From Trichodelitschia bisporula (Eukaryota; Ascomycota; Dothideomycetes; Phaeotrichales; Phaeotrichaceae): a stretch of DNA of 64,000 nt. Both the position numbers and the translations under genes were made by a program. The stretch covers positions 262,606 through 326,605 of the forward strand of contig ML996709.1 of the NCBI GenBank assembly GCA_010356995.1, read 5' to 3'. The notes beneath the pieces are model-generated. The model was given only the letters and a program-made list of their open reading frames with translations, did not search any database and was not told the DNA's origin. This document shows, piece after piece, positions 50,763 through 60,660 of the stretch. How positions within the stretch are numbered: the first letter of the stretch is position 1; each line of letters opens with the position of its first letter.

Positions 50763-51977
50763 ATGCTCGGTTTTCTCGATTTCCAGTCCTACGACCGCGA
50801 CAAAGCCAAACACTCTCCTCAACAAAGCCTACTCCTTCCTGAAGACAACGTCATGACCTCTTGCCCTTCTAAGAAGCGCGAACAACCTGAAGATGACGTT
50901 ATGACGTCTTGCCCTTCCAAGAAACTGGCACGGCTTGAAAACGACCTCACGACCTCTAGCCCTTGCAAGACGTCGAAACTGCTGATACGGCATCCATCCC
51001 TCTGGGATGAAAAAACCCTCCACTACCTCGATATCTCCATCCACCCATATCCGCCCGATAGCCCGGTTTCCGGCGGGAGCGAAGATTCGCAGCCAGCCAG
51101 CAGTCCGGATTCCAACGTGAGCGAAGATTCGCAGCTCACGTTCAGCGGACGTCTGGGCGATCCGGTTTCTGTAAAGAGCGAACGTGCAGTGTCAGTCTTG
51201 TTAGACGACTTGGAGTTCGTTGCCAGCGACGACGAGATTACTCCATACGACACGGAACCGACGATCTTTGACGACGATCTGCTCACAGCATTCCGACGGG
51301 AGTTTACAAAGCAGCACGAGGTTCCTTCACCTAATGAGTGCAAGCAAATCATCATCGAATACTGGCGTTTTTACGAGGTGTGCAACCCCAGTTACATGGA
51401 TGAAACGGATTCTGTTACCGCGGAATAGTTCACGTATATCCTTGGTGCGCTTTTCCCGAAGAATACTCGTATGTTCTACATTGAATCCCCGTACGAACCA
51501 CTGATGAACTGCGGATGCTTTGCTCTAAAGCTAAGGATTCCCGGCAACAGCCAGACAGCATACTGGAATCCGAGGAGTGCCCTTTTCTTAGCGCAGCCGG
51601 ACCTGGGAACTTGGGACCTAAGAACTTGGGACCTTCGTATTCCTGTTCTTGCCGTCGTTCGTGCACGCAAACCGTCTCCGGCCTGCGCGGAGGAGGTTGC
51701 CTGCCTCCTATCAATTGCTCAGACCTACTACGAGCGCGACCAGATGGACGATCCTACGGGAACTGGGAGACCATTTACAGTCGTTACGGCGAGAGGAACA
51801 CGCGTTAGCTTCCTAGAGGCGACTTTGACCAAACGTTGTGTTGAGGAGGCACTAATGGAAGAGAAAAATTGCGCCCTGGAAATCACATGCAGTGCTTGGA
51901 TCTCAATGACGGATACGAGGGACCGAGAGGAAGCCACAAAAATGTTAGCGCAGGTAGCTAGGCGGATGCTGCATTGA
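50763..51977 (+). pseudogene. Copy 1 of island family 1, one in-frame stop
   Basis: A single frame runs from M-L-G-F-L-D-F-Q-S-Y (50763) to 51977, interrupted by TAG at 51426. The N-terminal part has three repeats around M-T-S-C-P-S-K-K, then H-P-S-L-W-D, then L-L-D-D-L-E-F-V-A-S-D, acidic residues, and V-P-S-P-N-E-C-K-Q-I-I-I-E-Y-W. After the stop: F-T-Y-I-L-G-A-L-F-P, T-R-M-F-Y-I-E-S-P-Y-E-P-L, Y-W-N-P-R-S-A-L-F, V-L-A-V-V-R-A-R, L-L-S-I-A-Q-T-Y-Y, R-P-F-T-V-V, F-L-E-A-T-L-T-K-R-C and a final amphipathic helix. Both parts are conserved in copy 2, so the unit was once one protein. I recognise no family; the alternating strands and helices of the second part suggest a compact globular domain. 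Confidence 0.55.
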
Positions 51978-52929
51978 TACTCTGCTCACCATGCGTGATG
52001 GCAATCAGGGATCCCCTTTTTTGGAATCATGGCGAGAGGGCGTTTTAGTTATCATGATATATTACGGTAGCCCTTTAACCGAAATGGTTTGAAGTCACAC
52101 TCTGCAGAATGCTCATATGCCCGTTTCTCTATCTTTTCTATTTTGCCAAACCCCACGAAGCAAACTCCTTTTCACCGACGCAAAAGAAAGGAGCAAGGGA
52201 TAAGGATACTTTTTAGCATCGTGCAAATAAGACTCGAGGGTCTCCCTCTATCTCCCATTCCAATCTTCAGTTCACACAGTTGTCGTTGTACGTGTTAGAG
52301 CTCTGCTCGCATCACCCTCTTCCGAGCTTGCCTTCTAAAGCACCAAACTTGTATAGGAGCCTCCGCGCCGGTGGCATAGTAGCAATCAAGCGTATCCTGA
52401 AAGAGAAACGCATCGCAGATACTTGGATCTTTTGGACGACCCTTGGGGACTCGCTTTTAGAGCCAGCACCTGAGAGGAGTTCGGGTCAAATTGGCTTAAC
52501 AAATGGGCATGTCGAGAGAAGCTGTCAGGCTCCATCCCGAGCGACTCCCATCAATGACGTACTCGCTTACAGCGCGGTGACGGGCAGGCACGTAGCGTAG
52601 AGCCATAGGCCCCTACTACTACGGTAGAGGTAATGGTGGCTGCCCCAGGGCACGGGGGAGGACTACTGGTCTAGGCGGAAACTGTGGGTGCGTCTGTGCC
52701 TGCGTCCTTCCCGGATCGTAGGAGCCCCCACACAGAAGGAGGAACAGGGCACCAATTGAAGGTATCGGAGACAGGATCTTTTGGGTACATTTAACTCCTG
52801 GGAAGGGCTTCCGCGAGCATCTCTTCGTCCATCCTCCCAACCCTCCACCAAACTGTATTTGCACCCGCTTCCCACATACGCTCCGTCGTCCGGATTGATT
52901 TCACCTGCCACTCCTAGGGTCCTGTCATT
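51978..52929. other. Intergenic stretch with shared 50-bp element
   Basis: About 950 bp between copies 1 and 2. It holds the 50-bp element at 52261-52310 also found before nuclease-like copy D. No further coding similarity to copy D is evident behind it. Confidence 0.5.
52261..52310 (+). repeat. 50-bp element shared with 33666-33715
   Basis: Second copy of the element; five differences in 50 positions by eye, four of them pyrimidine or A/C changes in the middle. Confidence 0.8.
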
Positions 52930-54090
52930 GTGAGTTTCAACCCCACTCTCCTACTCGCCCATCACCGGTACTGCGTTGCGTCAGTCCCAAGGTGTCAGGG
53001 TCCAGAGCTCAGCGGAGTAAATAGTCACCACAGGCAGCAGGACATCTTCAGCACAACAAAAACAACCAACCTACTCCTCCCTGAAGAAAACGCCATGACC
53101 ATTTGCCCATCCAAGAAGCCGGAACGGCTGATACAGCATCCATCACGCTGGGATTCCGGAACCCTCATCCACCTCGGCATCTCCTTCATCTCCACTAGCC
53201 AACATCCGTACGACAGTTTGGATTCCGACCTGAGCGAATCCTAACCGGGCTTGATCATCTCCGCCAGCCAACGTCCGGCCGTCGATCCGGTTTCGGTACA
53301 GAGCGAAGTGTCAGACTTGTTAGGCAAGTTGGACTTCGTTGCCAGCGACCTCGCGATCAATCAATACGAAGTCGAAGAGATAGATTTTGACTTCGATCCT
53401 TGCAACTCACGAACCCCGTTATACCGGTGGCAGCACGCGGTTCCTTCACCTAACCGCTGCAAGGAACTGACCATCGAGTACTGGTATTCTTGAGAGAAGT
53501 GCGGCATCTCTGACGATGATGATAAGGATAGCGCTGTCGCGAAATGCTTTACCTACATCCTTGGTGCGCTTTTCCCGCAGCATACTCGCATGTTCTTTGT
53601 TGAATCCGCGTACGGGCCACTGACGAACGACGGGCACTTTGCTCTAGAATTAAAGACTAACCGCACCGACAGCAGCCGAAAAGAATACTGGAATCCGAAG
53701 GGTGCCCTTTTCTCCGGGCTGCCGGATCCAGGAATTTGGAACCTTCGTAGGCTTGTTCTTGCCGTTGTTCGAGCACGTAACCCGTCTCCGGGCTGCGAGG
53801 AGGAGGTTACTCATCTCCTATCGATTGCTCAGACCTACTACGATCAGATGGACGACCCTACGAGTATGGGAACCGAGAGACCATTTGCAGTCGTTATGGC
53901 GAGGGGAACACGCGTTGGCTTCCTTGAGGCGACTTTAACCAAACGTTGTGGGGAGGAGGCACTGATGGAAGAGAAGTGTGGCTTACAAATCATTCGCTCT
54001 CCTTGGCTCTCAATGGCGCGTATGGACGATCGAAAGGAAGCGGCGAGAAAGTTGGCGGAGGTGGCTAAGCGGATGCTGTGTTACGAGTAG
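52930..54090 (+). pseudogene. Copy 2 of island family 1, two in-frame stops
   Basis: One frame covers the region, with stops at 53242 and 53491. Order as in copy 1: L-L-L-P-E-E-N-A-M-T-I-C-P-S-K-K (a single repeat instead of three), H-P-S-R-W-D, L-L-G-K-L-D-F-V-A-S-D, V-P-S-P-N-R-C-K-E-L-T-I-E-Y-W, then F-T-Y-I-L-G-A-L-F-P, T-R-M-F-F-V-E-S-A-Y, Y-W-N-P-K-G-A-L-F, V-L-A-V-V-R-A-R, L-L-S-I-A-Q-T-Y-Y-D-Q-M-D-D-P-T, G-F-L-E-A-T-L-T-K-R-C. The exact start is unclear; the first 40 residues have no match in copy 1. The last 166 residues form an undamaged frame from 53590 and might be expressed alone. Confidence 0.55.
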
Positions 54091-54969
54091 TTAATGACCG
54101 GCACCCACCGCTCGGCCCTGGCGGCATTCGTCAGTAGCCATCGCGCTCGGCTCATGTCCGGACGGATATCTGTGTGTGGTGGCGTACTGGAGCTACGGTA
54201 GCGTTAACGATCCGATGCGGGGGCACGGGCGCGGGCCGGCCCGTGGGAAGCCAGGGGGCCGCGGAATGCCCGATGGCAAAGCGATGTGTTCCCAGCCGGT
54301 CGGTTCATTATGCTTGGCGATTTCGTGACAGCTGAGCGCTTTGGATGGGTCAAAATAATACGTCAACCACTACGGAGTACTACCTCCGTATTTGTACATC
54401 TGAACGATAGAACGTAACCCTTCCGCCTGTGCTGCAGTTCTTTGATATGAGGTCGCGTCCCTGATAACATATCGCTGCATATCCTGCGGAAGTCGTATGA
54501 GCAACTTCAACTCTGAGGACGAAGACGTAGGACAAGTACATACGCTTCAAGGCTGAACGATTGGCGATGACTGCGGTACCGTGCAATAATACGGACGGTA
54601 GACTCTCACCCATTCCATCCTCTCCAACAAGGTGAGGCGCGTTCAGGTGACACTGTGTCACGCGTTGTCATTGGCACCTCCGCGATGGGGTCCAGGTGTG
54701 TCGGGCCTGGCACGCCTCGCCCGTCTTTCACCGGTCACCGCCAACTCTTCGACTTCCTCCACCTGTCAACAACACTTTTCAACTTTCTGATGCGTCACAA
54801 TCCCTAAAGACCCCATTTGGGAACTTATTCTCTCTTATGAGCGTCAGATTCGTTCGGTAACATTTGAGAACCTCCGCACTCGAAGAGCTGAAGCCGCTGC
54901 ACTGAAGCCGTTGAACTCCTCGTCGACTTGTCGTGTTCTCCGTCGGGCTGCTAGCCCACCCTTCCCATC
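54091..54969. other. Intergenic stretch, promoter of RBR2
   Basis: About 880 bp; no gene, repeat or RNA recognised. Confidence 0.5.
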
Positions 54970-56587
54970 ATGGATTATTCATGGGACCAATACGAGGACA
55001 TGGACGACGCGTCTTTCGCGCTCGCTTTGCAGATGGAAGAAATTGAGAACGGCCGCAAGGACGCGGACAACGAGTCCCTCATCGACGCCTTTGAAGCTGA
55101 GATCCAGAATGTGCTGTCCAAGAAGCGTGCACGCAGCATTGCCCGCTCCCCCGCCCTCGCAAATCCCAGGTGACACTCCTTGATACTCTTTTGCTTGCAC
55201 TGAGCTGACCTTTCTATAGCACAGACTGGGATCTGATCGAACTGTCGTCGTCGTCAGAGAGCGAAGACGACATAGAAATGTGGGAGGAGATGCCCGAATA
55301 TTTCTCAAAAGAACCCGTCGACCCCTCCGGCCCTTCTACAATCCCACCTGGTCAAGACAACGTCGACCCCTCCGGCCCTTCTACAAGCGCACCTGATCAA
55401 GACGACGTCGCGCCTCAAAGTGTGGAGAAGCTGCCGGAAAAGCTCACCTGTTCGGTGTGCTTTGAGAGCCACCCTTCCTCGCAGATTGCTCACTTAGCGT
55501 GCACGCACCAATACTGTTTCGAGTGCTTGAAAGACCTTTTTCTGCGTGCTACCAAGGACGAGTCCCTCTGCCCGCCGAGGTGTTGCAAGACGGTCATTTC
55601 CGTTAACTTGATAACTCCGCACCTCTCAGTGGAGGAACTCGAGACTTACAAGAGTTCTGAGCTCGAGTTCTCCACCAATGACAGGACCTACTGCTACAAT
55701 TGCAAACGCTTCATCCCCCCAACCAATATCAAAGCGGGCAAAGACGGGGTGCACTGCTCGACTTGCTGGCAAAAGACCTGCGTCTTCTGCAAAAATGCTT
55801 TTCATACCGGCGGTTGTCCCGAAGATCCTGCCCTTCGGCGCACACTGAAGCTCGCGGAGCAGAAGGGCTGGCAGCGCTGCAAAAGGTGCAAATCGATGGT
55901 AGCACGAGAGACGTAGGTATCCACATGTCGCTGAAGATCATTGCTGACTCGCCAGGGGCTGCCTCCACATTACGTACGCTCTTCCACCTATTGACATTCC
56001 TGATTAACCCGGCTAACCCGCGCAGCTGCACTTGCGGCTTCAATTGGTGCTACTGCTGCCAGAAGCGGTGGCAGACATGCCGGTGCACTGAGGCGACTCT
56101 TCGGGCGCTGAAGAGAAAACGCATCGCAGACTCGAAGCGCCACGCTCTCGCCGACGGGGAGCCAGTAGAAATCTCAAAGCCCCGCAAACCCGCCCCGAAG
56201 AAGAAGAAGAAGCGTACGACAGCGGTTTCGGAAGCAGGCCCGTCATCAGCAGCCCCTCGCGTTCCGCCCGCGCCATCTGGCCTCATGACACCGATCTCGT
56301 GCATATCGGCTTCTGTGGCCACCGAAGCTACCCTGAGAGGCGAGCTGCTGAGCTGGGTCGAAACCACGGCTAGCCGGTTGTCGCAGGAGGTGGCGGACCG
56401 AGTTTCTGCAGAGCGCGGATCGCCCGAGCTGGTCTTCCTTGGATCGAATCCGCGGACCGGTGCGGGGTCTGCGCTTCGAGGTCAGGGCTCGAGTGTTCGT
56501 CCTTACGAGTTCGTCGAGGACGACACGATCGATCTGGAGGCTATGAGTCCTCCGGCGAAGCGCCGGCGCGAATCGAGCCGTGCGTGA
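54970..56587 (+). CDS. RBR E3 ubiquitin ligase with an 18-nt exon carrying the catalytic cysteine (RBR2)
   Basis: Four exons, 54970-55169, 55220-55912, 55956-55973 and 56026-56587, give 490 residues with all phases consistent. RING1 starts C-S-V-C-F-E-S-H near residue 141 (C-T-H-Q-Y-C-F-E-C-L, P-P-R-C-C), IBR follows (R-T-Y-C-Y-N-C-K-R-F-I, C-V-F-C-K), and RING2 begins C-K-R-C near 287. Without the small third exon RING2 would lack the conserved G-C-x-H-I; with it the sequence reads R-E-T-G-C-L-H-I-T-C-T-C-G-F-N-W-C-Y-C-C, with Cys300 as the ubiquitin acceptor. Donors GTAGGT and GTACGC and acceptors GCCAG and CGCAG fit. The N-terminus is acidic with a D-P-S-G-P-S-T repeat; the tail is basic (K-K-K-K-K-R) and then variable. 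Paralogue of RBR1 and RBR3. Confidence 0.85.
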
Positions 56588-57311
56588 GAGTGTTCTATTT
56601 TGTGGCGTGCGGATGACGATTGGAAACGAGGCAGTGTGATGTGGCGGTGTTCCGCTGGTCGGAGGCTGGTTTTCTTTTGTACTCTGCAATGCATGTGATT
56701 ATGATAGAAACATCTTATGACTGCATTTATCGCTTGAAGTTGCGCTGAAGTGCTGATGGGAGCCAAAGGAACACCCGACACCACTGCAATGCAGGCCTTG
56801 CTCGAGTTTGCAAGCGGTCCGCGACAGTGCTCAAATAACTCATGTTTGAAAGCTTCTGTCGATGCTAATGATCATCCTCCGTCGAAACCACCGGGGGAAT
56901 CCGCCAGCTTTGTGTTCCATTGTAGGGTGACTCGCTGCACGCTGCCGTTAAGTCACTATGTTAAGCCCTTTGATCCCCATCTAATTCCAGAGACACAGCT
57001 GACAAGAGAAGTAACAGGACCCGGAAATAAAAGCCTATTGTTCACCTTGGTGTCTCGCACTTTGTCCACGCTGTTAGAAAGCCAGACAACTATTATTGGG
57101 AGGTGCATAAAAGCGAGGCTGCAGCTGGCCTTTCTATCTCCTCTACCACAACACATCTTCTTGCGCACATCATCCATTGCCGAGAAGTATCTGATTTCGA
57201 CGCACTAGGATACGAAAGTTGGACCGATTCCTTACAGCGCACCTCCGGCTCCCGCACTTCTAACTCATCAAGCAACATGGCGTGGCAATAACGTATTTAT
57301 TTGGGTTTTGG
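56588..57311. other. Intergenic stretch, no supported gene
   Basis: About 720 bp between RBR2 and member C (convergent). A 152-codon frame at 56750-57208 has no recognisable motif and I leave it out. Confidence 0.45.
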
Positions 57312-58114
57312 TTACGCTTCTCCAAGGCTCCGCCTTTGCATCTCCTTGCATCTCTCCACCATCTCCAAATAAAACTCCATGTGCTCTTGATGATGCTCCA
57401 TCTCTCGTCGATGACGCTCCGTCTTCTTCCGATACTGCTCTAGCTGTATCTTTGGCCTGTCGCGTTCCAACTGCCGGTCCCTCGCCGTGTTCCATACAAG
57501 GCGCCGGTTAACATCGTCATTCGCCGGCCCCTCGTCTGGCTTCTCCAGACTCCCGGTCCAGTCTACCTCATGAGCCCAGTTATGCTCATCCTGCTCCAGA
57601 CGGTGCTGTTTCCGCTTCAAGTCGACACGCTCCCGCTCCAGACCCCGACGCTCCAACTCCACAGTCGAGCGGTTCTCCTTTTGCTGTAATCCGCCCCGGT
57701 ATCCTGCCCCGCCGGCTCGAGGTGTACGTCATCCTCCTGCTCCTTCCGCTCGGGTCCCTTACCACTCCACCCCAGCTCCACCCGCGCACTCTGTTCCCGA
57801 TCCCTTGCCGACTCCTGCGGCATCCGCAACCATTCGTCCTGCGCCTGCTTCCCTTAACGGCGTCTTTTCAAGCTCTCAGGATCTTCCCGGTCCCAGGTGT
57901 GTGTGGAAGGCTGAACGGACGAGTTCGCATAAATTGAGCTCGATACGGTGGACCGGAGTGGAATGTTAAGGGCCTCATCGAGAAACCGGCTCTCATCGTC
58001 GGTAGACCCGTCTGTGGCCCCATCTGAGACGGGGGATGACTGACCGGGGCGGTCACCTCGCCGCTGAAGGGGAACTAGAGTGTTCAATTCGAGTTGAACT
58101 TGTTCTGTAGCCAT
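57312..58114 (-). pseudogene. IPLPST-family member C, disrupted
   Basis: The start at 58114 gives M-A-T-E-Q-V-Q-L-E-L-N-T-L-V-P-L, then S-R-F-L-D-E-A-L-N-I-P-L-R-S-T-V-S-S. A stop follows near 57855, but the same frame continues (D-E-W-L-R-M-P-Q-E-S-A-R) before shifting near 57690 into the frame of L-E-R-R-G-L-E-R-E-R-V-D-L-K-R-K and the last helix H-Q-E-H-M-E-F-Y-L-E-M-V-E-R-C. With one stop and one shift it is probably a decayed tandem copy next to member D. Domain order matches members A, B and D but the middle repeat region is much shorter. Confidence 0.55.
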
Positions 58115-58194
58115 GAGTCTGAGAATAAATGCGTCTGTTGAATTTGTGGAAAGGCGAGAAGATGGCGAAATTTAGAAGATGGACAATCCCTCGG

Positions 58195-58213
58195 CAATGA
58201 GGCGCAGTTGCTG
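58195..58213 (-). promoter_or_regulatory. CTGCGCCTCATTG box upstream of member C
   Basis: Reverse complement reads CAGCAACTGCGCCTCATTG, 81 bp before the start at 58114. Confidence 0.6.
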
Positions 58214-58476
58214 TGGCCATGGGGGGGGTGTGTTTACTCTGCTCACCTAGACCGGGATGTGCTGGGGCTGTGGGGTCGATCGAGGATCATGATTCGGGTG
58301 CCGAGTACTCCACATATACAGGCCGTCCGCTGGCGGGGATGGCGCACTAGGCTTGTCTAGATAAGTTCCGCATACTGTGTATTAGAAGTCAAGTATTTCA
58401 ATATAAGTCTCTCCTAGTGCAAGCCTTTGAAATATCTTGGTGCTAGCGATACCTCTCAAAACCCTAGCTCCCGCAG

Positions 58477-59456
58477 TCACTCCTGGGCTCTTTCCATCAT
58501 CTCCCAGAAAAACTCCGCCTGTTCCCCATACCGCTTTATCTCCAAACTCAGCATGGCCCGCTGTCTCTGTCGGTCCGTCTCGATTTCCCGCTCGTGGTGC
58601 ACGTCATCCTCCTTTGCTCATTCCCCTCTAACTCCTGTAGGGCCTGTTGCAGCTCTACCCGCTTCTTAAATTTCATTTCATCCTGCTCAAGGTCATGGCG
58701 CTTCTGCTCTAACTCTCGTCTCTCCTCGACCTCCCACTCCTTTGCTGCCTCCTGCGACTTCTGCTCCTGGAGCTTCTGCTCATCCCACTCCCTTAACCTT
58801 AGCTCCCGCCGCACCTGCCGCTCGTGCAGCCTCCGCTGCTGCCGTATTCGCACCACTTTCAACTCCTTCAGCTCAAAGTCCGCTTGCACCAGATGCTCCA
58901 GCTCTTCCTCTTTTGTTAGCCGCTTAATATCTTCCCGCATCTGCCGGTGGCTCGCTTCACGCGTCTTCCGCTCTTGCCCTCCCTGCTCGAACTCCAAGTC
59001 ATGGCGCTCAAACACAGTTGGCGCTTGACGGTTGCCGTTATCCTGCCGCCTTATGTATTCTCACGCCCCCCACTCGCGCGCTTCACGAGTCTTCTTCTGC
59101 TGCTGCCAGTCTCTGTCCCGGTTATCTGGCCTCCGCAAATATGCCCGTTCTTTAGCGTTGGTGGAGGACCGGCCGGGAACTGGGGTTGCGCTCGAGGAAT
59201 GCGATGGGAGGGGAATGCGTGACGCTTGGTCTAAAATGTCTGACTCGGAGTCACTGAACCGGTATGCGACACCAGGGAGAGGCGCGATGCTATTCGGGGC
59301 TTTGAAGGAAACGCTTTTTGTGTCATGGGCTGAGAGATACCCGTAATCTTCAGCGAGGGAATCTTCGACTGTGGCGTGGCGAGTCTGCCGCTGGCTCTCT
59401 GGCCCCGGAAGCGGAACTCTAGGGCCCATTCTGAGTCCATTATGTACGGGCGCCAT
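58477..59456 (-). pseudogene. IPLPST-family member D, disrupted
   Basis: From 59456 the frame reads M-A-P-V-H-N-G-L-R-M-G-P-R-V-P-L-P, later S-D-S-E-S-D-I-L-D-Q-A-S-R-I-P-L-P-S-H-S-S-S. A stop near 59062 is followed by the same frame through a long charged coiled coil (V-F-E-R-H-D-L-E-F, E-W-E-V-E-E-R-R-E-L-E-Q-K-R-H-D-L-E). Near 58620 the similarity shifts frame and ends Y-G-E-Q-A-E-F-F-W-E-M-M-E-R-A-Q-E, the family's terminal helix. Leader sequences of C and D are alike, so they arose by tandem duplication. Confidence 0.55.
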
Positions 59457-60660
59457 GGATCTGGGAGCAAATGTGTCTGGTAAGATTGTTGAGAGACGAT
59501 GAGTCGAGAAGAAGAATTTTTCTCGTCTGTGAGATTAAATAGGCTGTCCTTGGCAATGAGGCGCAGCGGAGAGGTGCTGCAGAATGGCTGGCGCACTGCA
59601 AGGCAAGGCCACAAGGCGGCCAGCCTGACTACCGCTCGACGGTCGGCATGTTGCGGTGAAGACGGGAGTCTGTGCGTCGACGCGCTTTCTGCGGGAGCGG
59701 GGCACTAGTTCTAGTCCTAGTTCTAGTTCAAGTTCTGGCGGGGTAGCTCTACGTCCGCTGAGCGAAGTTGTGATTGACGGGCGCTTTAGCACATTAGTTC
59801 TAAAAGAGAAGATATAGAAACGGAGATTGTGTATGTGGCTACGACACTGTGATAATCACCTCAGAAGGAGTTGCAATCTTGGGAGGGAGAGAACGAATGG
59901 CGGAGGCAACGTGGCGCTCCAGCTGCGCGCCCCACATCCCCGCGGCAGAGGGCGAATGGCCATCCAGATAAGTAATGGCGCATCGCAGCAATAGTCCCTG
60001 CTTCTTCCCCGGCAAACTTGCTGGCTAAATCACGCCAAGCGAATTGCTTGCCGCGGCAACGACTTGTTAGGATGATCCTTGAGCCTAGCTCTCAGCCTTG
60101 CCGCCCTGGGAGGGAATGTCGGAAAGATCACGATGCGGTATATCGACTGGCCGCTGTCGTGGGACCTCGATTTATAGTCTGTTAATACCTAAAAACGAGA
60201 AACTGCAGGGATTATCAGGGGAAAGCTGAAAAACTTTCCGCGTCCTCCAGAAGCAGCCAACAGATTCTTACCTCCGGTTCGGTGTGAGGTTAAGTGTTGT
60301 AAAAGGCAAAGAAGAGACGGGAGCCAAGAGGCCTACAACACTGAATTCACACTTTTGATGCCGAGAACCCTCCACTGCTCCTTCCCAAATATCAACATAT
60401 ATAAACGCCAAACGCTCTGCCATCAAGCGACTCTCGGTGCCTTAAAACATTCACCAACTTCCGCACAACCTTGCTATACCTCACTCCCCTTTCTTCAAAC
60501 CTCACTCCCATTTCTTCAAATCTCACCGACCCCCCACAATCACCACTCCCCCCCCCATTCAAAGCAAAGCACCCACAGCAAACATCACCAACACCCTCAT
60601 CATCCGTCTCCACGCTCTGCTCCACGCATCAGCGGAGCCGATCTGGCGCCCGTGACGCCA
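59457..60660. promoter_or_regulatory. Divergent intergenic region between member D and RBR3
   Basis: About 1.2 kb. Contains the family box at 59554-59568 near member D and a long pyrimidine/A-rich leader (60355-60650) before RBR3. An open frame from 60355 extends RBR3 upstream but reads as low-complexity Pro/Ser/His and is probably untranslated. Confidence 0.5.
59554..59568 (-). promoter_or_regulatory. CTGCGCCTCATTG box upstream of member D
   Basis: Reverse complement reads CGCTGCGCCTCATTG, about 97 bp before the start at 59456; the downstream leader also resembles that of member C. Confidence 0.6.

Noticed and set aside
56750-57208. 152-codon frame between RBR2 and member C
   Set aside because: No similarity to island families, no clear domain, and it overlaps the likely 3' regions of two convergent genes.
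60355-60660. Upstream extension of RBR3 to the ATG at 60355
   Set aside because: The added 102 residues are low-complexity Pro/Ser/His; RING1 begins 13 residues after the ATG at 60661, which fits better.
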